A DNA stretch of 64,000 nucleotides. Source: Acidobacteriota bacterium. GTDB taxonomy: Bacteria > Acidobacteriota > Blastocatellia > Chloracidobacteriales > JADJPF01. Positions 45,401 through 53,045 of the stretch are shown piece after piece; within the stretch, counting starts at the first letter, position 1, and every line of letters starts with the position of its first letter. The position numbers were made by a program, and so were the translations under genes. Under the pieces are notes generated by a model. That model did not search any database and was not told the DNA's origin. It was given only the letters and a program-made list of their open reading frames with translations. The stretch covers positions 1 through 64,000 of the forward strand of contig JACQZQ010000113.1 of NCBI GenBank assembly GCA_016213785.1. The letters run 5' to 3'.

Positions 45401-48028
45401 GGAGGAGTAGGCGGTGCGCTTGCTCATCATGCTGAAAGTATGCTTCAACAAATGACACAATCAGAACAATCGCTTGTTCGTGAAGCATTCCGTCATCTTG
45501 TAACAAGCCAAGGGACTCGTGCTATTTTAACTCGTCTGGAGTTATTACAACTACTTGGAAAGACAACAGATAGCGAAGCAGTGATAGAAAAGCTTATCTC
45601 AGCTAGGCTTTTAGTTGCTACTGAAGGAGAAAAAGGCATAGATCGTATAGAAGTTATTCATGAAGCACTACTATCAACTTGGCCTCGCCTTGTTAAATGG
45701 CGACAAGAAGATGCTGAAGGGGCAAGATTAAGAGATCAGCTTCGTTCTGCTGCTAGGCAATGGCAAGAACGTAATTATCCTAAAGGTTTATTATGGCGTG
45801 ATGAAGTATTAACAGAATATCAGCTTTGGAGAACACACTATAAAGGAAAGTTAACAGAAGTAGAAGAAGAATTTGCACAAATAAGTCTCTCAGATGCGAC
45901 TCGTAGCCAACGCATAAAGCAAGCCTTAGTCATAATGGCAATAGTTATCTTACTAATGGTTTCTTCCATTATGTTTTATCAAAGGCAACAAACAGAAAAA
46001 CAACTTCTAAAAACCTTAGAACTTTATGAAGAACAAGGTCGGCAAGAAATATTAAAAGGAAAATTTGATCGAGCAGCAGTTTACCTTAGTGAAGCTTATG
46101 CAAAGGGAGATAGTAGCCTAACTTTAAGATATATGCTCTCAGTTGCATTAGCAAAAGTAGAAAATCATCCTCCTATCACACTTTCAAATCATACAGATGT
46201 AGTAACAATGGTTAGTTTTAGCCCTGATGATACTTTAGTTGCAACTTCCAGCATGGATAAAACTGCTCGTATTTGGCAAACTACTGATGGAAAAGAGCTT
46301 TTTGTGCTTAAAGGCCATGAAAGTCCAGTAATATCAAGTAGGTTTAGCTTTGATGGACAGTTCTTAGTAACAGCAAGTGTAGATAAAACAGCAAGAATAT
46401 GGAAAGTATCAGATGGTAGTTTAGTTGCAGTTCTTCAGGGACATACTGATGCATTAAGAGGAGCAGAATTTAGTCCTGACGGTAAAAAAGTATTAACTTG
46501 GAGCTATGACCAAACAGCTAAGATTTGGGATACTACAACTAGTAAACTATTAAATACTTTAGAAGGTCATCTTGGAGCTATTTATGCTGCAAGTTATAGC
46601 AAAAGTGGTAAGTTAATAGCTACTGCTTCGTCAGACCAAACAGCTAAGGTTTGGGATAGTAGCAGTGGTCAATTAAAAAACACACTAAATAGTCATCAAG
46701 CAGCAGTGGTAAATCTTGCCTTTAGCCCAGATGAAAAATTATTAGTAACAGCTAGCACTGATAAGACTGCAAAAGTTTGGCAGTTAGAGGATGGGAAACT
46801 TCTTGACACGCTCGCTAACCATCAATCAGGAGTAACAAACTGTAAGTTTAGTCCTGATGGAAAGGAAATCTTAACTACAAGTGCCGATACCAGAGCTTAT
46901 CTTTGGGAGAGTTCTACAAGGAAATTACTTTGGACTTTAGAAAGTCATACTGGAGATATAGTAAGTGGAGATTTTAGCTTTGATGGAAATTTAATCATTA
47001 CTAGTTCTTATGACAATACAGTAAGAGTATGGGAAAAAAATACTGGCAAATTTCTTGTAGCTTTCACAGAACACAAAAATTCAGTGATAGCAGCTATATT
47101 TTCTAGTAAAACAGACAAAATACTTAGTGCTAGTGAGGATAGAACAGCAAAAATTTGGCAACTAGAAGTGGAAAGACGATCTCCTTTGGAAATAAGCAAA
47201 ATAGTGAAAGAGAAAGTGCCTATAGAGTTGATAGAAGGTAGATTAATTTCTACGCAACCTGTAATACAAGAAGTGAAAAAAGAAGTTATAAAAACACAAG
47301 AACGCCCAGGAGAGAATCTTTATATAGAAAATATAGGCAGTGGTATAAATTTGGAGATGGTGAAAATACAAGCAGGAGAATTTGAAATGGGTTCACCTGT
47401 TAGCGAAAAAGGACGCAATGCAGATGAGCAACTGCATAAAGTAAAAATATCAAAAGACTTTTATATAGGTAGATTTGAAGTAACACAAGCCCAATGGAGA
47501 ATAGTAGCAGGATTACCTACAATAAATATATCTCTCAAGTCAGATCCATCTGGATTTAAAGGAGATAATTTACCTGTGGAACAAGTAAGTTGGCATGAAG
47601 TAGTAGAGTTTTGCGCAAGGTTATCAAAATTAACAGGAAAGCAATATCGCTTGCCAACAGAAGCAGAGTGGGAATATGTTGCCCGTGCAGGTAGCAAGAA
47701 CAACTATCCAGAAAACTTAGATGAACTTGCTTGGTATGATAAAAACTCTGAGGGTAGAACCCATGCTGTAGGACAAAAAAAAGCAAACCCTTGGGGTTTG
47801 TATGATATTTATGGAAATGTTTATGAATGGTGTCTAGATTTATATGGAAATTACCCAAGTGCAACCGTTATAGATCCAAGTGGTGCTAATTTAGGCGTAT
47901 ACCGTGTTTTTCGTGGAGGCAATTGGAAAGACGGCATAATTCACTGCCGATCAGCATATCGTAGTGATAACTTACCAACTGAAAGTGGTAGAGGTTTAGG
48001 TTTTCGTCTATTGAGAAGTTTAGAATAA
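42422..48028 (+). CDS. Giant Ser/Thr kinase-nSTAND ATPase-WD40-FGE-like fusion
   Basis: A 1868-residue multidomain protein. Residues ~18-440: Hanks kinase with GEGGFGAVYKA, AVIKVL, HRDIKPAN, DFG at 162-164 and SPPYMSPE ending at 348. The activation segment is inflated by ~150 residues of Gln/Thr/Asn repeats. Residues ~735-1130: nSTAND-type NTPase with Walker A GASGAGKSS (K781) and Walker B IVVDQFEE (D857). A transmembrane helix lies at ~1167-1185. Eight WD40 units (DKTARIW, DQTAKIW and similar) span ~1253-1583. The C-terminal ~225 residues are a formylglycine-generating-enzyme-like (SUMF1) domain ending RGGNW, CRSAYR, GLGFRLL. Only one of the two active-site cysteines of true FGE is present, so that domain is probably a binding module. 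Confidence 0.92.
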   Translation: MHIDKSDPIIGRTLGDFSVKKKLGEGGFGAVYKATQITLEREAVIKVLHIKHRTNKDVIARFKREAYLASRLEHPYCAHIYSFGAESDGLLWIAMEYVAGTPLNEILKAQKKLPLEKFVPLLDKICEVVHTAHEANIIHRDIKPANVMIISRAGRLLPKLLDFGIAKGLNQNPIKEKTIIANKVPKESNTINDQETIKDNVLIPQETLIENNFVINNASPKSQNIVDNNSKSQKTIIGSDVNQKVVIDKNIFLKSQKTIIGSDISQNTVITNDNLKNQETIIGNDKSTSQETIVSNQNKYIQDFTKLEEEIPNNRELITYIENAESNISTETFKTQGFIGSPPYMSPEQWQNGKVDARSDIYSLGILTYKVITGALPFKEKGFELYGAHVCKEVPPLREGFPVKVNEVLQKALAKKPENRYQTALEFAKEFRQAANFDEEKALLPEFDEIIKENLLANAPKPIAESLASLLASHNAYQFKDRVLLVFRVLIRYIGILALASYTSTANKQQNNELINKSVSTLYKESLSEAQWIELSRELCRSFAKKRDVFPIPELVTLFFADNDDSPSPVSDLAANLLQLQEKIIMAVSLKEESLIELLEEFLSKLTMLLRKVSWICDYYLVEPKANQATKWMGTSKSFGLMSVKSSNLANEKAMLLDSNGHFVLLLWPLVEIVEPSLGTAKEIFFLDGKARSGTKLVSFPQAFEIETQSAFDWAKEHFFGGEEKAKTDSLLEKSPYLGLASFSPKDSTLFFGREKETESFLNRLRVQPLLAVVGASGAGKSSFVQAGVVACLDKSWSVLTIRPGISPISTLSAKLSKLGLELINLKSDLEKDIECLAKILRMFAIANRGRILIVVDQFEEIFTLCLDKQEQKLYVEALVSLARSEEDPIRVILTMRDDFLVRAKELNALKDRLNQSIEILTIPDSSQLLKILVLPARRVGYEFEDSNLPIEIVNELTGQTSALPLLAFTAAKLWEQRDNQFKQLRRRNYKSMGGVGGALAHHAESMLQQMTQSEQSLVREAFRHLVTSQGTRAILTRLELLQLLGKTTDSEAVIEKLISARLLVATEGEKGIDRIEVIHEALLSTWPRLVKWRQEDAEGARLRDQLRSAARQWQERNYPKGLLWRDEVLTEYQLWRTHYKGKLTEVEEEFAQISLSDATRSQRIKQALVIMAIVILLMVSSIMFYQRQQTEKQLLKTLELYEEQGRQEILKGKFDRAAVYLSEAYAKGDSSLTLRYMLSVALAKVENHPPITLSNHTDVVTMVSFSPDDTLVATSSMDKTARIWQTTDGKELFVLKGHESPVISSRFSFDGQFLVTASVDKTARIWKVSDGSLVAVLQGHTDALRGAEFSPDGKKVLTWSYDQTAKIWDTTTSKLLNTLEGHLGAIYAASYSKSGKLIATASSDQTAKVWDSSSGQLKNTLNSHQAAVVNLAFSPDEKLLVTASTDKTAKVWQLEDGKLLDTLANHQSGVTNCKFSPDGKEILTTSADTRAYLWESSTRKLLWTLESHTGDIVSGDFSFDGNLIITSSYDNTVRVWEKNTGKFLVAFTEHKNSVIAAIFSSKTDKILSASEDRTAKIWQLEVERRSPLEISKIVKEKVPIELIEGRLISTQPVIQEVKKEVIKTQERPGENLYIENIGSGINLEMVKIQAGEFEMGSPVSEKGRNADEQLHKVKISKDFYIGRFEVTQAQWRIVAGLPTINISLKSDPSGFKGDNLPVEQVSWHEVVEFCARLSKLTGKQYRLPTEAEWEYVARAGSKNNYPENLDELAWYDKNSEGRTHAVGQKKANPWGLYDIYGNVYEWCLDLYGNYPSATVIDPSGANLGVYRVFRGGNWKDGIIHCRSAYRSDNLPTESGRGLGFRLLRSLE

Positions 48029-48098
48029 TTTGTTGGATTAATGCCCTTTTTGCAAAATAATGCTCTCTACCCAATCTGAAGAAAAAGTTAGGTTTCTT

Positions 48099-49094
48099 TT
48101 ATTTCTCTATTGTATCTTCTTTCTCAACTCCTATTTCTAGAAAGGAAGAGGAGGGCTTTTCTATTGGGTTCTCTATTCCTCGACGATATGAGTGAGAGAG
48201 GGTTAAAAGAATAGGCTTGTTGGTTTTATATGGGAAGTTAATTCCAGAAACCCCTTCAGCTGGATAGCTTGTTCCTTCACGCCTAACAATATATTTTATT
48301 TTTGTAGCATCTGTGCAAGTTGAGATTTTAATTAGAGGTGTTTTGATTTCTGCTATTCCATGCAAAGCAGACCATTCTACAGGCCAAGACAACATTTCTT
48401 GTATAACCTTTATGCTATCTGTATGTCCTGTTTGGTCTCCTACCTCTAAAAGCTTAAGAGCAAGTTCTAGGCTTGGCTTGCAATTAAAACTACAAGGTAG
48501 GTGTGGTATAAGACGGATTCCTAGCCAACGAAGGAGAATATTTAATTCTATTGGGCCTGCAACTTCACACATAGAAAAGCTTAATTCATTTGTAGAATGT
48601 TGATTTATAGAATTAAGAGCCATACTCCAAGTAGTATCAATTAGCCCTTGCTTAATCCAGCTATCAATAAAGAATTTAATGCAACAGTCAGGAAAACCAT
48701 GAAGTTTTCCAATTAGATTATCGTCTTTTTTATCCCAAGCTTCTTTAAATGCTTGTACTTTTTCAGGTTTTCCAATTGCACAAAGGTAGTTAAATGCTTG
48801 TCCTGGTTGTATTTTAACTGGCAGTGATTGATATGGAGACTTTGAACAACCAATTGTTTGGATAGGCATTGCTAAAAGGCCAAATTTACTTACACGGTCA
48901 GTAAAATCTACAAGCCCTTCAGGCGTAATAAGTTGCAAAGCACAAGCTCTAATTTCATAGGCGACTGATAACCACTCTATTTCTTGTTGTGCTTTAATAG
49001 CTTTATTAATTAAAGGTTCCCAAGAAATACGTGCATTTTCACTAGCCCACATATGTCTTGTAAAATCTGGTAAACGAAAATTTAATCTTTCCAT
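48099..49094 (-). CDS. Cys-rich protein, DUF483-like, in the radical SAM locus
   Basis: A 331-residue protein downstream of the radical SAM gene on the same strand. Conserved-looking features are GFPDCCIKFF (~136), a central IELNILLRWLGIRLIPHLPC with SFNCKPSLELALKLL following, and a C-terminal region with CTDATKIKYIV. The GFPxCCxxFF plus HLPCSxxC pattern resembles the uncharacterised DUF483 family; I assign this tentatively. The paired cysteines suggest metal or cluster binding. There is no signal peptide or membrane segment. Its position and orientation (86 bases after the maturase) suggest a role in making or handling the repeat peptide. Confidence 0.6.
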   Translation of the reverse strand: MERLNFRLPDFTRHMWASENARISWEPLINKAIKAQQEIEWLSVAYEIRACALQLITPEGLVDFTDRVSKFGLLAMPIQTIGCSKSPYQSLPVKIQPGQAFNYLCAIGKPEKVQAFKEAWDKKDDNLIGKLHGFPDCCIKFFIDSWIKQGLIDTTWSMALNSINQHSTNELSFSMCEVAGPIELNILLRWLGIRLIPHLPCSFNCKPSLELALKLLEVGDQTGHTDSIKVIQEMLSWPVEWSALHGIAEIKTPLIKISTCTDATKIKYIVRREGTSYPAEGVSGINFPYKTNKPILLTLSHSYRRGIENPIEKPSSSFLEIGVEKEDTIEK

Positions 49095-49179
49095 ATGATA
49101 TTTGTAAGAATTAGATCTGGGAATACCAAAATATACGTATATGGGCTTTTTAAGCTCTTACGCTATTAGCCCATTAGTA

Positions 49180-50358
49180 CTATATTTTATGTGTTGTATT
49201 ATTTTTTACCAATTTTGTGACCAATGATGAAAGAGTTGGGTTTGAGCCTTGTTCCCAGGCTTTGAGCATTGCATCCTCGATCACTGGTCGATCGGGGTGT
49301 AAAGAAATAGGCGTTTTGCCTTGATTAACTAGTCTTTCTTCCATTCTTTGGAATAATTCTTTCCATAAGCCACAATGTTCTGTTCTATTACGCCAATCAT
49401 TATCAATAGCAGTTCCAGGGCATTGGCCTTTACAGGATAAAAAGAATTTACATTCATTACATCCGCCAAATTCTTGTGGAGTATAGTAAAGTGCTAAATA
49501 GCGTTCATAACCAACGGTTTTTGCTTTAATAAAATCAATTCCATCCTTGTTTGTTCTTCCACAGTTACTTTGTTTACCATCACCCTCTATTCCTTGAACC
49601 GAAGCTGTTGTGTAGGGATCGCATGCCATCCACACACAAGTTGTTGATTTATCATCGGCTAACAGCATTTTTTCAATATCTGTAAAAACATCAAGCTTGA
49701 GTGAACTTAATGATAGTTCTAATTCTGCAAAGTTAACAAAGGCTCTTAAATTTTCCTCTTCTGAAAGGGCATATTTATCTCGAATCGTATAGTGATCTAC
49801 TTCCAAGGCATGTAAACGAATAAATTTTACCCCAATTTTGTCAAGATATTTAATCCAATCATTAAGTATAGCTAGTTTATCTGTGGTAGCATTGGCGCGG
49901 TGTAAAGTAATAATGAGATTTACTCGGATACCTTCTTTACATAAAAGCTCGATAGCTTTTTCTGATTTTTCCGTTAATAAACGGGTTTTCTCTAAACTTC
50001 CTGCCCATCGAACGTCATTTAGTTCTCCAGGCCCGTCAATTGATATGCCAATAGACACTGCATATTGTTTGAACATTCTGATGTGATTTTTATTTATTAA
50101 AGTTCCATTAGTTTGAATACTATTTTTACCAAATTTAGAGTATCCCCAAGACAGTATTTCTTCTAAATCTTTTTCTGGTATTAGTAAAGGTTCTCCCCCA
50201 AAAAGTGTAAATGGTTTGTTATAAGCTAAAATAGCATTTTTCATTTTGTCGATGTTATAACTTTTACTTAAATTATTAGCATCTCGCTGTGGATTTTGGT
50301 AACAATACTGACAAGCAATATTGCAGTTAACTCCTAAAGGTCGTAACTCAATAGTCAT
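49180..50358 (-). CDS. Radical SAM/SPASM peptide maturase
   Basis: A 392-residue radical SAM protein with a SPASM domain. The SAM cluster motif is C12-x3-C16-x2-C19 in NCNIACQYCYQ, followed by FTLFGGEPLL and SIDGPGELN. The C-terminal SPASM cysteines include CVWMACDP, SNCGRTNKDG and CNECKFFLSCKGQCPG (C-x2-C-x5-C-x3-C) and a final HC, as needed for two auxiliary [4Fe-4S] clusters. Such enzymes install thioether, C-C or C-O links or epimerise residues in precursor peptides. The His-x-Asp repeat peptide encoded upstream on the same strand is the obvious substrate. No separate RRE (PqqD-like) gene is seen. Confidence 0.88.
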   Translation of the reverse strand: MTIELRPLGVNCNIACQYCYQNPQRDANNLSKSYNIDKMKNAILAYNKPFTLFGGEPLLIPEKDLEEILSWGYSKFGKNSIQTNGTLINKNHIRMFKQYAVSIGISIDGPGELNDVRWAGSLEKTRLLTEKSEKAIELLCKEGIRVNLIITLHRANATTDKLAILNDWIKYLDKIGVKFIRLHALEVDHYTIRDKYALSEEENLRAFVNFAELELSLSSLKLDVFTDIEKMLLADDKSTTCVWMACDPYTTASVQGIEGDGKQSNCGRTNKDGIDFIKAKTVGYERYLALYYTPQEFGGCNECKFFLSCKGQCPGTAIDNDWRNRTEHCGLWKELFQRMEERLVNQGKTPISLHPDRPVIEDAMLKAWEQGSNPTLSSLVTKLVKNNTTHKI

Positions 50359-50685
50359 AATGTCCTCTTAAATAATTGCTTTTTGGGAAAACTAAGAAAT
50401 TTTTTTAAATCCAGAAAATGATGAAAGAGTTTTTCTTGCATATTGTAATATTTGACTTAAAAAATAAGAAAATTTATTGCTATAAATTTAATTGTTTCAA
50501 TCATAACTAGTTATAAAAATTCTCATTTTTTAAGTTCGATACTATAGAAAACTCTTTTGCTAATTCTTAGCTATAACGCTTTAAGGCATAGCCTATTTAT
50601 TATCAACAGTTTTTTCTTATTCTATTGTTTTTCTTAGCCTAACTTATTAGGTTACTGCTCTAAATGTTAGGTATAAAGCCCTAGC
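50359..50685. other. Long leader between repeat-peptide and maturase genes
   Basis: A 327-base AT-rich gap within the putative RiPP operon. A small inverted repeat CCTAA-CTTA-TTAGG lies at 50638-50651, soon after the peptide stop, without a strong T-run on the minus strand. It may act as partial attenuation giving more peptide than enzyme transcript, but that is inference. No convincing promoter for the maturase was found. Confidence 0.35.
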
Positions 50686-51006
50686 TTAAGGGTTAGGTGG
50701 CTCACTAATATCGGTGTGAGAAGGTGGGCCATCACTATGAGGTGTATCATCAGGTGGGGGAGGATCGCCAATATCGGTGTGACCTGGTTGGCCGTTATCG
50801 GTATGAGGCATATCGGGAGGATCGCTAATATCGGTGTGCCCAACAGGCCCGCTGTTATCAATATGAGGCATATCAGGAGGATCGCTAATATCGGTGTGGG
50901 AGGGTGGAGCATCACTGTGTTGGTCTGAAAAAAACACAGTTTGTGAATATTGTAATGGATTAGCTGAGTCAATAAATTGAGAAACATTTTTTTCATGAGT
51001 AGCCAT
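50686..51006 (-). CDS. Candidate RiPP precursor with His-x-Asp repeats
   Basis: A 106-residue peptide. Residues 1-~29 (MATHEKNVSQFIDSANPLQ onward) look like a leader. The rest contains eight His-x-Asp triplets (HSD, HTD, HID, HTD, HTD, HTD, HSD, HTD) in a Pro/Gly/Asp-rich setting. Four units begin HTDI(S/G)(D/E)PP, spaced 20, 19 and 21 residues; inside the units a second triplet follows Pro (PHIDN, PHTDN, PHSDG). There are no cysteines. The start is supported by AGGAG eight bases before the ATG. The maturase gene is next on the same strand, so this fits a precursor modified at each repeat. An alternative is an unmodified metal-binding peptide. Confidence 0.8.
   Translation of the reverse strand: MATHEKNVSQFIDSANPLQYSQTVFFSDQHSDAPPSHTDISDPPDMPHIDNSGPVGHTDISDPPDMPHTDNGQPGHTDIGDPPPPDDTPHSDGPPSHTDISEPPNP
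50710..50898 (-). repeat. In-frame DNA repeats encoding HTDI units
   Basis: The nine bases encoding HTD, identical in all four copies, lie at 50710-50718, 50773-50781, 50830-50838 and 50890-50898 (plus-strand ATCGGTGTG). Periods are 63, 57 and 60 bases, all multiples of three. Neighbouring codons are also conserved at the DNA level, suggesting recent expansion by unequal exchange with selection for frame. Confidence 0.9.
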
Positions 51007-51112
51007 ACTATAATCTCCTAAATGTGTTGGAACTAAATCAAAATGTCTTTACTGATTTTTTCTTAGAAGGGATAGAGTATATTATAAATGGAGAATTTGG
51101 AAAAACGGAAAA

Positions 51113-51997
51113 ATGAAACCAAATATGATTTTACATGAAACACTAGCTTTTTTAGAAATAAGGAAATTAATTGTAGGAAAATCTATTCGTAGTATTTCCC
51201 TAACTCCTTATTTTACTGTGGTTCAATTAGATGATGGCAGTGTTGGGGCTGCTATGAGTTACTACAGCCAATCAGACGAACTTTGCAAGCTAATCCCTTC
51301 AATTATTTCATTTATTGAGCAAGACCCTCTGTTGCTCCGAGGACTATTCTATGAGGACGATCTACTAACACGACTAGGTGTTTCTACTAGAGAAGCTCAG
51401 TTGCTTGCTAATTCACTCCGAACAGCAATTATTAGTGCTCTTTCTTTTCCCTGTTTAGAATCAGGTGGAGATGGTACTTTTGTTGTTTCTCAAAAATTTC
51501 CGTTTAATCCTTTTGCTGAAGCTAAACGAGCCGTAGTAATTGGTTTTGGGGGGTATATTGATGCCCTAGCTAAAGCTGACCAAATTAAGCATTTACACAT
51601 AAGTGACCTACAATGTTCTACAAACAACTATATGCATAGAACTATAGCTAAATATCAAAACTACTTTCCAAGAAAAAATTTTACCTTTTCGGATGGAACA
51701 GACATAAAGTATCAAGTAGAAAATGCTGATGTAGTTACAATTACAGGATCTACATTGTGCAATGGCACTCTTGAAGAAATTCTTGAGTATACTAAAAGTA
51801 GAGCAATTGTAGTTGTTCAAGGTCAAAGCGCAAGTATTTATCCTATGTCACTATTTAATCGTGGGGTTAATTTGGTTGTGACAACTCTCAAACCATCAAT
51901 TTTGGTTCAATTGGCAGCTAATGACAAATCTGGACAAAATCTTCGCCCTTATTTAGAAAGGGGATTGCCTTCTATCTATTTATCTCCATTAAGTTAA
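51113..51997 (+). CDS. DUF4213/DUF364 protein, putative heavy-metal chelation
   Basis: A 294-residue protein. The N-terminal part (HETLAFLEIRKLIVGKSI, FTVVQLDDGSVGAAM) matches the DUF4213 domain, with an enolase-N-like fold. The C-terminal part is the Rossmann-like DUF364: VVIGFGGYIDALA, DVVTITGSTLCNGTLEEIL, IVVVQGQSASIYPMSLFNRG. The family is annotated as putative heavy-metal chelation from structure. It is divergent from the His-x-Asp peptide gene with about 106 bases between the starts, which may be a shared control region. With that peptide it suggests metal handling. Family assignment is from remembered motifs, not a search. Confidence 0.7.
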   Translation: MKPNMILHETLAFLEIRKLIVGKSIRSISLTPYFTVVQLDDGSVGAAMSYYSQSDELCKLIPSIISFIEQDPLLLRGLFYEDDLLTRLGVSTREAQLLANSLRTAIISALSFPCLESGGDGTFVVSQKFPFNPFAEAKRAVVIGFGGYIDALAKADQIKHLHISDLQCSTNNYMHRTIAKYQNYFPRKNFTFSDGTDIKYQVENADVVTITGSTLCNGTLEEILEYTKSRAIVVVQGQSASIYPMSLFNRGVNLVVTTLKPSILVQLAANDKSGQNLRPYLERGLPSIYLSPLS

Positions 51998-51999
51998 TA

Positions 52000-52431
52000 T
52001 CAACATTTGGGGCGATAGTTTGATACATTGGTCTTGAAGTCTACTACCTGTAGTCGTGGCTCTGCTGGCAAGGGTGCGTCTGGTGCTAGGACATAATCTG
52101 GTTCAGGATCACAGAGAAAGCGCACAGCAGATATTGTGGAATGCTGGAGTACATAGGCTTTCGCGATGCGATGTCCGCCATCCATCAAGTAGCCTTCGGA
52201 TGAGAGAATTATTGGATAGTTCAAGTCAGCATTAAGGATGCGGCGGGTGTGCTCGGCAACTGCCCGACAAGTAGGAGGTGTAGTTGGGCCAAACCAGCAA
52301 TTCTGGTCAAACGCGGCAATTTGGTTAATAGACAACTGCTCTATAGGCAAATCGCGAGCAAGATACCACAAACGTTCAACAAACCAAACAAGACGACCTG
52401 CACTTGTGACACGTGAATGCTTATGTGCCAT
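52000..52431 (-). CDS. ParB/sulfiredoxin-fold protein of foreign base composition
   Basis: A 143-residue protein. The start at 52431 (MAHKHSRVTSAGRLVWF) is preferred over an ATG 12 bases earlier because GGAGG lies five bases before it. The segment CRAVAEHTRRILNADLNYPII followed by GYLMDGGHRIAKAYVL is the ParB/Srx nuclease-like motif (here GGHR in place of GxxR). Similar stand-alone proteins occur in gamma-proteobacteria, where no function is established. Two 60-base rows counted by hand are about 52-53% G+C, well above the surroundings, which suggests recent acquisition. It ends three bases from the convergent DUF364 gene. Confidence 0.65.
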   Translation of the reverse strand: MAHKHSRVTSAGRLVWFVERLWYLARDLPIEQLSINQIAAFDQNCWFGPTTPPTCRAVAEHTRRILNADLNYPIILSSEGYLMDGGHRIAKAYVLQHSTISAVRFLCDPEPDYVLAPDAPLPAEPRLQVVDFKTNVSNYRPKC

Positions 52432-52511
52432 AGCATCCTCCATCTAAATATCACCTAAATATTTATATAATTTAAGTATATTAACTGATTTAATTTACCT
52501 ATACTGAATGA

Positions 52512-53045
52512 CTAATTTCTTGAGAGAGCTTGATTAATTATAGGGAAAAGGTCATTAGCAAGATTAGCCTGAGGATCTATACCCACACGCGCACGTCCAA
52601 GGCTACGACCATTTTTGTCTAAAATAAAAATGGTTGGTAATGTATCACTACCTGTTTGCTGAAAAATTCCCCCATCTATATCACGTAGGACTGTTAAGTG
52701 AGAGTACTGATTAGCAATATTTTGTAGTTCAGCATTTGATGCAAAACTACTAGCTTTAGGTTTTAAGCTATTAGTACTAATCCAGATTACTTTAACATCT
52801 TGACCAGAAAATTTGGTTGCTAAGCGTTCTAGTTGCGGTAATTCAATTTGTGCTAAGGGAATACCTTTAGCACTAAAAGAAATTACTAGTACTTGACCAC
52901 GAAATTGATTAAGGTTTATAGTCTCATTATTTAAGGACTTAAAACTTAAGTCAATATTACTAATTGTTTGCCCAGATACTAATTGACAAACAAAAAAGCT
53001 TGCTAAAATAACAATAACTAATAATGTTTTCTTTAAGTTATTCAT
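52512..53045 (-). CDS. TlpA-like thioredoxin-fold protein lacking the CxxC
   Basis: A 177-residue exported thioredoxin-fold protein. A signal peptide (~1-25, with VCQLVSGQ at its end) is followed by LSFKSLNNETINLNQFRGQ, typical of TlpA/ResA proteins. Where the redox CxxC should follow the first core strand, the sequence reads VISFSAKGIPLAQIELPQL, with no cysteine. The cis-Pro loop is present (TLPTIFILDKNGR). It therefore cannot act as a dithiol-disulfide oxidoreductase and may be a binding or chaperone protein. It is a single gene. Confidence 0.78.
   Translation of the reverse strand: MNNLKKTLLVIVILASFFVCQLVSGQTISNIDLSFKSLNNETINLNQFRGQVLVISFSAKGIPLAQIELPQLERLATKFSGQDVKVIWISTNSLKPKASSFASNAELQNIANQYSHLTVLRDIDGGIFQQTGSDTLPTIFILDKNGRSLGRARVGIDPQANLANDLFPIINQALSRN

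Noticed and set aside
42422-48028. Diversity-generating retroelement target
   Set aside because: The FGE-like end fits, but no reverse transcriptase or template repeat is visible in this window; kept as a check only.
50667-50996. Second minus-strand frame through the HxD repeat region, giving an Ile/Leu-rich repeat peptide
   Set aside because: It is the frame-shifted reading of the same repeats; the HxD frame has the better ribosome binding site and unit lengths.
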